Below are positions 1 to 6,095 of a stretch of DNA of 10,580 nucleotides, one piece after another. Origin of the DNA: a bacterium (lineage in GTDB: Bacteria > Bacillota_I > Bacilli_A > RFN20 > DUOF01); the NCBI GenBank assembly GCA_012839015.1, contig DUOF01000119.1, positions 1 through 10,580 on the forward strand, written 5' to 3'. Position 1 is the first letter of the stretch. Every line of letters starts with the position of its first letter. The notes under the pieces were generated by a model. It made no database searches. It was not told the DNA's origin and was given only the letters and a program-made list of their open reading frames with translations. A program made the translations under genes and the position numbers.

Positions 1-411
1 AGTGATATTTAAGGCATAGATAACCTTATCATCGTTATCCTTTAAGTATTGGTTCAAGACCGGGTAGTAACTTAGACAAGCACTACAAGTATCTTGGGTA
101 ATTATAAAGACGAAATCTTCACCGTTATCTAGTTTTTCTCTTAATTCATCCATAGAGATAGTGGTGTATAAGTTAATTGTTGTTTCTTCCTTATCTTTTT
201 TAAACCACTCACCTATTTTACCAAAGCCATTAATGGCACCTTGAAGTGTGAACACTAGAGCAAAGATCAAGATTACAATAACAATTGGTTGAATCCAAGC
301 ATTATCCTTTACATATTCATAAGCAATTTTAATATAATTCCAAATGAATTTTACTCCCCTTTTAATAAGATTCCATATTGTTGCAAAAAAACCAGTTTTC
401 TTCTTTTCCAT
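1..411 (-). CDS. membrane-anchored thioredoxin-like protein (3' end beyond window)
   Basis: I translated 137 codons on the minus strand, open to the window edge, so the C-terminus is missing. The N-terminus is basic (MEKKKTGFFATIW) with aromatic/amphipathic stretches. One hydrophobic segment at about residues 40-57 (WIQPIVIVILIFALVF) should anchor the protein. It is followed by a charged linker and, from about residue 84, a thioredoxin-like start: a helix (SMDELREKLDNGEDF), a strand (VFIITQ) and a CxxC pair at 109-112 (CSAC). This resembles single-pass thioredoxin-fold proteins of Firmicutes (PedC / bacteriocin-transport-accessory type), which act as extracytoplasmic thiol-disulfide proteins. 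Orientation and redox role are inferred. An ATG also lies two codons upstream (position 417), but the AGAAGGAG ribosome site is only one base from it and seven bases from the ATG at 411, so 411 is preferred. CSAC is not the classic CGPC, so redox potential and partner are unknown. Confidence 0.75.
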   Translation of the reverse strand, partial: MEKKKTGFFATIWNLIKRGVKFIWNYIKIAYEYVKDNAWIQPIVIVILIFALVFTLQGAINGFGKIGEWFKKDKEETTINLYTTISMDELREKLDNGEDFVFIITQDTCSACLSYYPVLNQYLKDNDDKVIYALNIT

Positions 412-439
412 GTACATTCTCCTTCTTTTCGCTCTTAAA

Positions 440-468
440 ATCATAGCATCTTAGGAGTGTTTTTGCAA
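440..468 (-). promoter_or_regulatory. sigma-A-type promoter for the thioredoxin-like gene
   Basis: Read on the minus strand, there is a -35 TTGCAA (463-468), a 17-base spacer and a -10 TATGAT (440-445) preceded by TGC, which makes an extended -10. Initiation is expected near 433, about 20 bases before the start codon. The thioredoxin-like gene can therefore be transcribed independently of the small gene upstream. Confidence 0.7.
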
Positions 469-486
469 CTACTCTACAATAAAAAG

Positions 487-708
487 TTAAAATTCGGAAG
501 TGTTATTAAAGTCGCTATCTTTATTGTCTTTTTTCTTAATGTGCATCAGACTATCCTTACCTGTTATTACCTCTGCATTGATAATTAAACCCTTGTCTAT
601 AGCCTCTTTAGCCATTTCATAATTATATATTTTATTATTATTAGTTTTGAATTCTACTAACCTGCCAAGATTGTCTCTTCTAATAGCAATTATTCTTTCC
701 CTTTTCAT
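487..708 (-). CDS. small DUF3892-like protein, 73 aa
   Basis: This is a short cytoplasmic protein with no signal peptide or membrane segment. Its pattern fits the DUF3892 family of Firmicutes as I remember it: an N-terminal strand motif (IIAIRRDNLGRLVEFK), an Asn-rich turn (TNNNKIY), a helix (NYEMAKEAIDKG), a short V-rich strand (AEVITGKD) and a polar tail ending FNNTSEF. The family has no established function. A full ribosome site AAAGGAGGG (714-722) sits five bases before the ATG, which strongly supports a real gene and this start. It is separated by about 75 bases from the thioredoxin-like gene, which has its own promoter, and is divergent from the CNNM gene. An inverted repeat (723-741) lies directly upstream of the ribosome site. 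Family assignment is from pattern memory and moderately certain; being a real gene is more certain. Confidence 0.75.
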   Translation of the reverse strand: MKRERIIAIRRDNLGRLVEFKTNNNKIYNYEMAKEAIDKGLIINAEVITGKDSLMHIKKKDNKDSDFNNTSEF

Positions 709-722
709 ATTAACCCTCCTTT

Positions 723-741
723 ATTTAGGTTTACCCTAAAT
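723..741. repeat. inverted repeat in the divergent intergenic region
   Basis: Perfect 7-base arms ATTTAGG and CCTAAAT are separated by TTTAC. The repeat abuts the ribosome site of the DUF3892-like gene (714-722), so it could be an operator or an mRNA stem in that gene's leader. It is AT-rich and may be coincidental. Confidence 0.35.
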
Positions 742-755
742 TTAAAGTTTAAACA

Positions 756-783
756 TAGAAAAAGAGTCTAAATAATGTATACT
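756..783 (+). promoter_or_regulatory. possible promoter for the CNNM-YitT operon
   Basis: There is a good -10 TATACT (778-783) with a weak -35 TAGAAA (756-761) and a 16-base spacer. Initiation would fall near 790, leaving only about 10 bases before the ATG at 801 and placing the start inside the ribosome site AAGAGGTG (788-795). That makes the call uncertain. No better candidate is seen between 710 and 800. Confidence 0.35.
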
Positions 784-800
784 ATTAAAGAGGTGTATTT

Positions 801-2075
801 ATGGAAGCTATGTATGTATTAATAGTTATTTTTCTTTTGATTATAGGGTCTGCATTCGCCTCTTCATCAGAAATAGCGTTCTTAAGTATTAAACCAATTA
901 GAATTAAACAATATAGTAAGTCAAGTAATAAGAGACAGGCTAAAAAGGCTAAGAGGGTACTAAAAATCCATGATAATTTTTCTGTGTTTTTAACGACTAT
1001 TTTAGTATTAAACAATATTTTTAATGTCTTAATAGCGTCCTTATCAACTTACTTATTTACTAGCCTCCTAAGTCAAGGTCAAGAGGGTGTCTTACTAGCT
1101 TCCGCTGCAAGTTCCATAATAGTAATTATTTTTGGTGAGATAATACCTAAAACACTTGCCAGGATTGCGCCAGAAAAGCTAACGATGGCGATGTCTGGAA
1201 TAATCTACTTCTTTATGTTGGTTATAAAACCAATTAGTTTTATTTTTGGAAAACTAGAAGAATCCTTAAATAAAAAGTTAGGTAAGAAAGAGATAACTGC
1301 TACCGAGAATGAACTCATTGATATTGTTGAAACAATTGAGAGAGAAGGCGTTATTGAACATAGTGAGAGTAAGCTCATCCAAAGTGCAATAACTTTCGAT
1401 GATATAACTGTCAGGATTGCTATGAAGCCGAAAGAAGAAGTTGTTTATATAAACAAAGATATTAGTTTCGAAGAACTTGCTAAGATATTCTATGAGAACA
1501 ATTATTCAAGATTACCGGTTTACGATGGGGAACTAAACACTATCGTTGGAATCATCCACCAAAGAGATGTTTATGACACTTTATTTAAGAAAGAGGAAAA
1601 AGACATAACTGAGCTAATGAAAGAGCCTCTGTATCTTTCTCAAAGAAAATTACTTTCTGATACATTAGAAAGTTTACAAATGAATAAATCGCATTTGGCG
1701 ATTGTCGTGGATAATTTAAAGAATAAGAATTTTATGGGTATTATAACCCTTGAAGATATCTTAGAGGAGCTTGTTGGTGAAATATATGATGAATATGATG
1801 AGACACCAAAACATTTCTTTGAGATAGGGAATCACTTATACCATGTAGGTGGTAAGGCCTTATTATCAGAATTTTTCGAGGAGTACTTAGAAGATAGTAA
1901 AAAACCCAGAACTAAGGCTAAAACTATCTCTGAATGGATCCTTGAATTAGCAGGTAGGGTTAGGAAAAACGATGTTATTTACTATGATAATCTTAAAATG
2001 ACAATTCTAGATAAAGATAAAAAAGTGATAAAAATGATCGAGGTTGAGGAGATGACTGATTATGCTGAAGAATAA
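801..2075 (+). CDS. CNNM/CBS-domain/CorC_HlyC membrane protein ('hemolysin family')
   Basis: This is a 424-residue protein with the standard architecture of the HlyC/CorC-CNNM family. The N-terminal DUF21/CNNM domain spans about residues 1-190, with three or four hydrophobic segments (about 4-20, 62-87, 98-115, 128-150) and the family motifs SSEIAFLSI (22-30) and FGEIIPKTLA (111-120). A tandem CBS pair follows at about 205-330, ending in the signature ITLEDILEELVGEIYDEYDE. The C-terminal CorC/HlyC domain lies at about 338-418. Characterised relatives act in Mg2+/Co2+ or Na+ handling, with the CBS pair binding ATP-Mg; some support Mg2+ export. The 'hemolysin' name is historical. The start is supported by AAGAGGTG five bases upstream. 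It is the first gene of a plus-strand run and overlaps the next gene by 14 bases. The family call is certain; the transported ion is not. Confidence 0.93.
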   Translation: MEAMYVLIVIFLLIIGSAFASSSEIAFLSIKPIRIKQYSKSSNKRQAKKAKRVLKIHDNFSVFLTTILVLNNIFNVLIASLSTYLFTSLLSQGQEGVLLASAASSIIVIIFGEIIPKTLARIAPEKLTMAMSGIIYFFMLVIKPISFIFGKLEESLNKKLGKKEITATENELIDIVETIEREGVIEHSESKLIQSAITFDDITVRIAMKPKEEVVYINKDISFEELAKIFYENNYSRLPVYDGELNTIVGIIHQRDVYDTLFKKEEKDITELMKEPLYLSQRKLLSDTLESLQMNKSHLAIVVDNLKNKNFMGIITLEDILEELVGEIYDEYDETPKHFFEIGNHLYHVGGKALLSEFFEEYLEDSKKPRTKAKTISEWILELAGRVRKNDVIYYDNLKMTILDKDKKVIKMIEVEEMTDYAEE

Positions 2076-2958
2076 ATTAGATTTAAGAAAGATATTTTTT
2101 GCAATAGTAGCAGGCTTTTTGTCTGCCTTTGTTATTAAGATAATTATATCTCACCCTAGTGTCGAGTTGCTTCCTGATGGTATTGGTGGATTTTCAATGT
2201 TGTTTTCAAGAGTAGTTTCAAGTGACAATAGTCATAGTAACATTCTTGTTTATTTTATTTTGTACATAACCTTGAATATTCCTATACTTATCTTCGGACT
2301 TAAAAAAATAGGCAAGCAACATTTCATTTATTCATCACTAGCTGTGTTACTTCACTCAATTTTTGTACTTATAATTCCTGGTGAACTTAGGACTATCTTA
2401 CAACTTGACCAGATAGACAACCAGTTACTAATGGCAATACTAGCAGGTCTAGTGATGGGATATGCTGTTAGTTTAGTTTACAGCAATGGATTCTCCTTTG
2501 CAGGGATAAACTCTATTGGTGGCTACTTGGCTGAAAAATTTGATAGAAAGACAGAGAACTATACAATTGCATTTAACTTAATCCTTTTGTTAGTAGCCTT
2601 ATTTCTATTTAATAGTTTTATATTAGTAATCTATTCACTTGTTTATATATTTACTAAGAGTTTATCCATTAGTATGTTTTATGTTCGTAATAAAAAAGTG
2701 TTATTACAAATTGTTAGTTCAAAAGGGGAAGAAATCGCTAGCAAACTGCTTGCAAATACCAAGTATACTTGTACTATATATGATGTAATCGGAGGTTATA
2801 GCAAAGAGGATAAAAAACAATTAAATATGGTCATATATTATGGTGAATTAAAAGAAACAATCAAGATGATAAAGAATACTGATCCTGAAAGTTTTACTAC
2901 TGTATTAGAAGTTAGAAATTCTTATGGTGGTAACTTTGATCATTCAAGGGATGATTAA
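2062..2958 (+). CDS. YitT family membrane protein with C-terminal DUF2179 (first copy)
   Basis: This is a 298-residue protein. The N-terminal membrane domain has about five hydrophobic segments (about 10-30, 60-82, 88-106, 121-140, 167-205) and carries the family pattern LLPDGIGGFSMLFSR near 36-50 and SNGFSFAGINSIGG near 141-154. A soluble C-terminal DUF2179 domain (about 215-292) contains TCTIYDVIGGYSKEDKKQL and DPESFTTVLEVRNSYGGNF. YitT proteins are widespread in Firmicutes and their transport role is unestablished. The start overlaps the CNNM gene by 14 bases, with GAGGAG (2046-2051) ten bases upstream, so translational coupling is likely. It is followed immediately by a second family member. 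LPDGIGG replaces the more usual xxGGxxG, and the second copy keeps LTGGVGG, so the two are diverged paralogues rather than a recent duplication. Confidence 0.88.
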   Translation: MLKNKLDLRKIFFAIVAGFLSAFVIKIIISHPSVELLPDGIGGFSMLFSRVVSSDNSHSNILVYFILYITLNIPILIFGLKKIGKQHFIYSSLAVLLHSIFVLIIPGELRTILQLDQIDNQLLMAILAGLVMGYAVSLVYSNGFSFAGINSIGGYLAEKFDRKTENYTIAFNLILLLVALFLFNSFILVIYSLVYIFTKSLSISMFYVRNKKVLLQIVSSKGEEIASKLLANTKYTCTIYDVIGGYSKEDKKQLNMVIYYGELKETIKMIKNTDPESFTTVLEVRNSYGGNFDHSRDD

Positions 2959-2959
2959 T

Positions 2960-3925
2960 ATGTTTATTGATGTAATGGTTATATATTTACTCTTATTTAT
3001 AGGAGTTCTTTTTGGTGCCTATTATATTTTAAAAGCTAAGAAAAAGAAAAGACTTACTCAACTTGTAGCTATTATAATTGCTTCATTCTTTATGGCTTTT
3101 GGGGTTAAAATACTGGTTCAGCCCTCTACTATGCTAACCGGGGGAGTCGGGGGTATCGCTCTAATTATTTCTAGGGTATCCGCCCAAGGCGGAATTTCTC
3201 TTGAACTTGAATCACTAATTTACAGTATTAGTTATTTTTTAATTAATATTCCAATTCTTATTCTAGGATATCTAAGGGTTGGTAAAGAGTTTACTATCTT
3301 GTCATTATTAAATGTTGTGTTTTACACCTTATTTATTAACTTGATTCCTTTTCAACTTGGGACTGCGCTGCATCTTGATAAGATAATTTCTCAATTAGAC
3401 ATATCTATCCTAGCAGGACTTATCGTTGGTTTTGGTGTTAGTTTTGCATTTCTAAACGGATTTTCAAGTGCGGGAACTGATATAATAAGTATGTATCTTA
3501 TGAATAAGAAGGGAAGTAATGTGGGTAGTTACAGCTTTATTATTAATATTTTTATTATGTCTGCAGCGGTAATAATTTTTAAAGATATACCCTCACTTGT
3601 GTATACAATTGTCTACATCTTTATTAGCACCTTGGTAATTAATTTTATCTATGTTAGAAATAAGAAGGTAGTAATTTCTGTCGTTAGTAGCAATGCTGAA
3701 AACTTAGCAGAAGAACTATTAAAGAAGACAAAGCACTCTTGTACAATTATTAATGTCACTGGAGCATATAGCAAACAGTTAAAACAACAGTTAACGATGG
3801 TTATATCATATAATGAACTTAGGGTAATCACTGATTTAATCTTAGGGGTAGACAATACGGGATTTATTAGTGTTTTAGAGGTGAGGGCGCTTCATGGTAG
3901 GTTCTACTTACCACCGATTGAGTAG
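2960..3925 (+). CDS. YitT family membrane protein with C-terminal DUF2179 (second copy)
   Basis: I start this 321-residue protein at the ATG at 2960, because AAGGG (2946-2950) lies nine bases upstream and the previous gene stops at 2956-2958. An in-frame ATG at 2924 has no ribosome site and would overlap the previous gene by 35 bases; one at 2951 abuts the AAGGG with no spacing. An extra N-terminal membrane segment (about 5-23) and a Lys-rich loop (KAKKKKR) precede the YitT core, which has PSTMLTGGVGGIALIISR (55-72) and NGFSSAGTDIISMY (166-179). The C-terminal DUF2179 domain (about 236-315) has CTIINVTGAYSKQLKQQL and GFISVLEVRALHGRF. It shares block-by-block similarity with the gene before it, including the IYVRNKKV junction (first copy FYVRNKKV) between membrane and soluble domains. 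Function is unknown; the two copies could form a hetero-oligomer, which is inference. Confidence 0.88.
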   Translation: MFIDVMVIYLLLFIGVLFGAYYILKAKKKKRLTQLVAIIIASFFMAFGVKILVQPSTMLTGGVGGIALIISRVSAQGGISLELESLIYSISYFLINIPILILGYLRVGKEFTILSLLNVVFYTLFINLIPFQLGTALHLDKIISQLDISILAGLIVGFGVSFAFLNGFSSAGTDIISMYLMNKKGSNVGSYSFIINIFIMSAAVIIFKDIPSLVYTIVYIFISTLVINFIYVRNKKVVISVVSSNAENLAEELLKKTKHSCTIINVTGAYSKQLKQQLTMVISYNELRVITDLILGVDNTGFISVLEVRALHGRFYLPPIE

Positions 3926-3941
3926 TGGAGGAGATTTAGCA

Positions 3942-5603
3942 ATGGACAAGATAGCATTATTAATTTTAATTATATTCTTTATTATATTTTCTATAGTAGC
4001 GTTTTCGCTTTTCTTTTATTTCAAGAAAAAAAGAAAGTTATATACCGAGGACATTCAGTTAAAAAAGGAAGTAAACCTATTTATTAAGTATAATCTAAAA
4101 ACTAAGGAAGTCGGTGTAAGTAACATTGACAACTTAGATTTAGATTTTGGTAAAATTATTGAGAATCTAAAGAAGAACGAAGAGTTCCAAGGAAAAGTTA
4201 ATGACTTCATTAACAATAGTCAAAATGATGACTATACACTTAGTTTTGTTAATAAGAAACAAGTTAAGACTCTAGTATTCAAGTTTAAAAGTTATAACAA
4301 AGAAGATAAAACAGTAATAATCAAGTGTACATACAGAAGGGACTTCAAAGAAGATAAGACATATAAGTTACTTGATGTAAAAACATTCAAGGAAAAATAT
4401 GCTAAAGATAACACTAAAGGGACCCTTTATTACATAAATGTAACCGATTTTAATTTAATCAATCAGAGGTATGGTGAAACAACTGGAGATTATGTTTTAT
4501 ACATTCTTAAAAAAAGACTAAAACAATTAGAAAACTATTACCGAGTTCCAGCCTATATGGGGAAGGATCACTATTTACTATACGTTACCAAAAGAATTGA
4601 TGATAAGAGAATTCAGAAACTAGCACGTTTAATCATTAAGGAATTGGTTAAACCAATTGATATTAACGGTCTATTTATCGAACTTGGCATTAATATAGGT
4701 GTTTCTAAAAATGTTGAAGGAGACATTGGGGAGTTTATCAACCATGCTTACATTGCAAGTGAACACTGCAAGGAAGCTAAAGAAGAAATAATAGTTTACA
4801 ACGATAAACTAAGGAGTGCCGAAATGGCAGCTTTCCATAGCAAGAAAGAACTAGATCAAATACTAGATAAAAGCAGGATCAACCTAAAATATTTACCAAT
4901 ATACTCATTCGATAATAATAAGGTTATCGGATATATTAGTGAAATGGATTTAAATAATAGTAATGTTAATTTTGATAAGATTAGGAATTACGCAGTTCAA
5001 AACAACTCCTATGAAAAGTTTATTGATATTTACTTTAAGAGTCATATATTCTCATTTATGAAGAAAAGACCATACAAAAGGTCTAAGTTACTACTTAACT
5101 TAAAGTTAGAAGATGTCATTGAATTCCATGAGTTTATTATGTCTGATAATACTTTTGTTGGAACCAAAATTATTATAAACCTAGATGTTAGGAAAGGTTT
5201 TGATGTAATTAATAGAAAACCACAAGTCATGGAAACCCTTAATAAGATTAACAACCAAAGAATAGAGATCGCTCTTTTAATAAATGAAAACTTGTTTTAT
5301 GAATATGACTCACTGCTTAAAATAACTAACTACATCATCTTAAATAAGAATCTAGTTAGAAATATCCATGAGGATAACTTGGGGAAGAATAAGCTTGATG
5401 AACTAATTAAAAAAGCTAAACAATACAATTTAGCTTTCATTGCAACAGATATAAATGAATATCTAGAGTTAGAGACCCTTTTAAAAAGGGAGATAAAATT
5501 AATGAGTGGAACCTATTTCTCTCCATGGGAGAAAACTCCTAGTGAGATAGAATACTCAAAAACTAAGAAATTAACTCATTTACTTAAAAATAATTATTAT
5601 TAA
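3942..5603 (+). CDS. membrane-anchored degenerate GGDEF-EAL protein (probably catalytically dead)
   Basis: This is a 553-residue protein whose start at 3942 is chosen for GGAGGAG (3927-3933) eight bases upstream. There is one membrane segment (4-26), then a basic patch (KKKRK). Residues about 40-150 are an unassigned, possibly PAS-like region. At about 160-290 is a GGDEF fold: YYINVTDFNLINQRYGETTGD matches the domain's DxDxFKxxND...GHxxGD block, but the active motif reads GKDHY (207-211) instead of GGDEF. No RxxD inhibitory site precedes it. At about 300-545 is an EAL fold: LKYLPIY matches the YQPI block, LLLNLK (383-388) the xxxNLS block, and LMSGTYFSPW the QGxxFSxP end. The EAL triad is ISE (332-334), the metal-binding Glu/Asp positions read NLDV and INEN, the KxD block reads ILN, and AEGVE reads ATDIN. 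It should neither make nor cleave c-di-GMP. It may instead bind nucleotide or act as a scaffold. It is the last gene of the run. Confidence 0.85.
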   Translation: MDKIALLILIIFFIIFSIVAFSLFFYFKKKRKLYTEDIQLKKEVNLFIKYNLKTKEVGVSNIDNLDLDFGKIIENLKKNEEFQGKVNDFINNSQNDDYTLSFVNKKQVKTLVFKFKSYNKEDKTVIIKCTYRRDFKEDKTYKLLDVKTFKEKYAKDNTKGTLYYINVTDFNLINQRYGETTGDYVLYILKKRLKQLENYYRVPAYMGKDHYLLYVTKRIDDKRIQKLARLIIKELVKPIDINGLFIELGINIGVSKNVEGDIGEFINHAYIASEHCKEAKEEIIVYNDKLRSAEMAAFHSKKELDQILDKSRINLKYLPIYSFDNNKVIGYISEMDLNNSNVNFDKIRNYAVQNNSYEKFIDIYFKSHIFSFMKKRPYKRSKLLLNLKLEDVIEFHEFIMSDNTFVGTKIIINLDVRKGFDVINRKPQVMETLNKINNQRIEIALLINENLFYEYDSLLKITNYIILNKNLVRNIHEDNLGKNKLDELIKKAKQYNLAFIATDINEYLELETLLKREIKLMSGTYFSPWEKTPSEIEYSKTKKLTHLLKNNYY

Positions 5604-5940
5604 TTTCCTGTAGGTTTACTACACCGTAGGCTACCACAAATATCACTATTACTATAGCCACTAAAGCCACTAAGATAAACAATAATTGTGCCAAGGCCCA
5701 ATTTCTAAAAGTTGGGTCATCCTTTTTTCTATCTCCAAAAGACCAAAAAATTAATAAAACAATGTTAACAATAGGAATAGCCATAAGTAAAGGCATAAAG
5801 AACCACTTAGCTACAGATGTGTAACTCCTTGGACCATTACTCTCATAGGTTACACCAAATTTTTCTCCGGTTGGAGTTCCACAAAAAGGACAATTTTTCC
5901 CATAAGTTTCTAACTTCCCACCACATTTTCTACAAAACAT
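5584..5940 (-). CDS. zinc-ribbon membrane protein, 118 aa
   Basis: The N-terminus is a compact zinc ribbon with two knuckles, C3-x2-C6 (CRKC) and C17-x2-C20 (CPFC), enough for one four-Cys zinc site. A short polar linker leads to two hydrophobic segments at about 47-68 (FFMPLLMAIPIVNIVLLIFWSF) and 81-109 (ALAQLLFILVALVAIVIVIFVVAYGVV), joined by a charged loop (GDRKKDDPTFRN). Such ribbon-plus-two-segment proteins are common in Firmicutes and uncharacterised. The ribbon should face the cytoplasm, which is inferred. GAGGT lies six bases before the ATG, and a strong promoter sits just upstream. Its last 20 bases overlap the end of the GGDEF-EAL gene tail to tail. It is divergent from the lipase gene. 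Confidence 0.82.
   Translation of the reverse strand: MFCRKCGGKLETYGKNCPFCGTPTGEKFGVTYESNGPRSYTSVAKWFFMPLLMAIPIVNIVLLIFWSFGDRKKDDPTFRNWALAQLLFILVALVAIVIVIFVVAYGVVNLQEINNNYF
5695..5728 (+). terminator. candidate terminator for the plus-strand 801-5603 operon, inside the opposing gene
   Basis: Read on the plus strand, GGCCCAATTT (5695-5704) and AAGTTGGGTC (5709-5718) can form a ten-pair stem with two G-U pairs and a CTAA loop. ATCC and six T residues (5723-5728) follow. It lies about 90 bases past the stop of the GGDEF-EAL gene but within the minus-strand zinc-ribbon coding region. The four-base gap before the T-run and the wobble pairs weaken the call. Confidence 0.35.
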
Positions 5941-5959
5941 ATAAAAACCTCACTCTCTT

Positions 5960-5989
5960 AATTAAATTATAATTTAATTGATATCAATT
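5960..5989. repeat. two overlapping perfect palindromes over a promoter
   Basis: Bases 5960-5979 form a perfect 20-base palindrome (half-site AATTAAATTA), and 5976-5989 (AATTGATATCAATT) form a perfect 14-base palindrome sharing four bases with the first. The first covers the -10 box of the zinc-ribbon gene promoter; the second fills most of its spacer. The position is what a repressor operator would have. No known regulator is recognised from these sites, and A/T-only palindromes can arise by chance in such AT-rich DNA. Confidence 0.6.
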
Positions 5990-5994
5990 TTCAA
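5966..5994 (-). promoter_or_regulatory. strong sigma-A promoter for the zinc-ribbon gene
   Basis: On the minus strand there is a -35 TTGAAA (5989-5994), a 17-base spacer and a consensus -10 TATAAT (5966-5971). Transcription should begin near 5959, about 20 bases before the ATG at 5940. This is the best promoter in the window, and it is embedded in palindromic DNA. Confidence 0.78.
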
Positions 5995-6011
5995 ATCATT
6001 ACTTACATATT

Positions 6012-6026
6012 AACAATGCAATTGTT
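6012..6026. repeat. inverted repeat upstream of the lipase-glp promoter
   Basis: Arms AACAAT and ATTGTT are separated by GCA. The repeat lies six bases upstream of the -35 of the plus-strand promoter at 6033-6060, and upstream of the opposing zinc-ribbon promoter. It could be a regulator site for the glycerol operon. It lacks the central CG of a cre (CcpA) site. Confidence 0.35.
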
Positions 6027-6032
6027 TTATAT

Positions 6033-6060
6033 TTGCCTGTTAAAATTTTAAAAATATAAT
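6033..6060 (+). promoter_or_regulatory. sigma-A-type promoter for the lipase-glpK operon
   Basis: The -35 is TTGCCT (6033-6038), the spacer 16 bases and the -10 a consensus TATAAT (6055-6060). Initiation near 6067 leaves about 29 bases of leader. Two more overlapping TATAAT copies (6069-6074, 6074-6079) lie just downstream but lack good -35 partners. No cre site, antiterminator hairpin or riboswitch is seen in the leader. Confidence 0.65.
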
Positions 6061-6095
6061 AGGGGTAGTATAATATAATCAACTGGAGGATAAAA

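Noticed and set aside
785..1015. Minus-strand open frame of 76 codons opposite the CNNM gene
   Set aside because: It lies inside a certain gene, its hydrophobic composition mirrors that gene's membrane segments, and it has no independent ribosome site support.
2924..2959. Longer N-terminus for the second YitT gene starting at 2924
   Set aside because: There is no ribosome site before 2924 and it would overlap the previous gene by 35 bases; AAGGG is well placed for the ATG at 2960.
3649..3855. Minus-strand open frame opposite the second YitT gene
   Set aside because: It is a shadow of the DUF2179 coding region with no family resemblance.
3894..3941. Longer N-terminus for the GGDEF-EAL gene starting at 3894
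   Set aside because: The extra 16 residues overlap the YitT gene, are polar and precede the membrane segment; GGAGGAG is placed for 3942.
5042..5254. Minus-strand open frame opposite the EAL-like domain
   Set aside because: It is a shadow frame within a well-supported gene, with no motif.
5476..5490. Palindrome CCCTTTT-A-AAAAGGG as a terminator
   Set aside because: It lies within the EAL-like coding region and no T-run follows on either strand; it encodes family-consistent residues.
5609..5623. TGTAG-GTTTA-CTACA hairpin at the convergent junction as a terminator
   Set aside because: The stem is only five pairs and no T-run follows on either strand; it lies in the zinc-ribbon coding sequence.
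6061..6095. Riboswitch or antiterminator leader before the lipase gene
   Set aside because: The leader after the likely start is about 30 bases and has no stem; it is too short for a known riboswitch or GlpP-type element.
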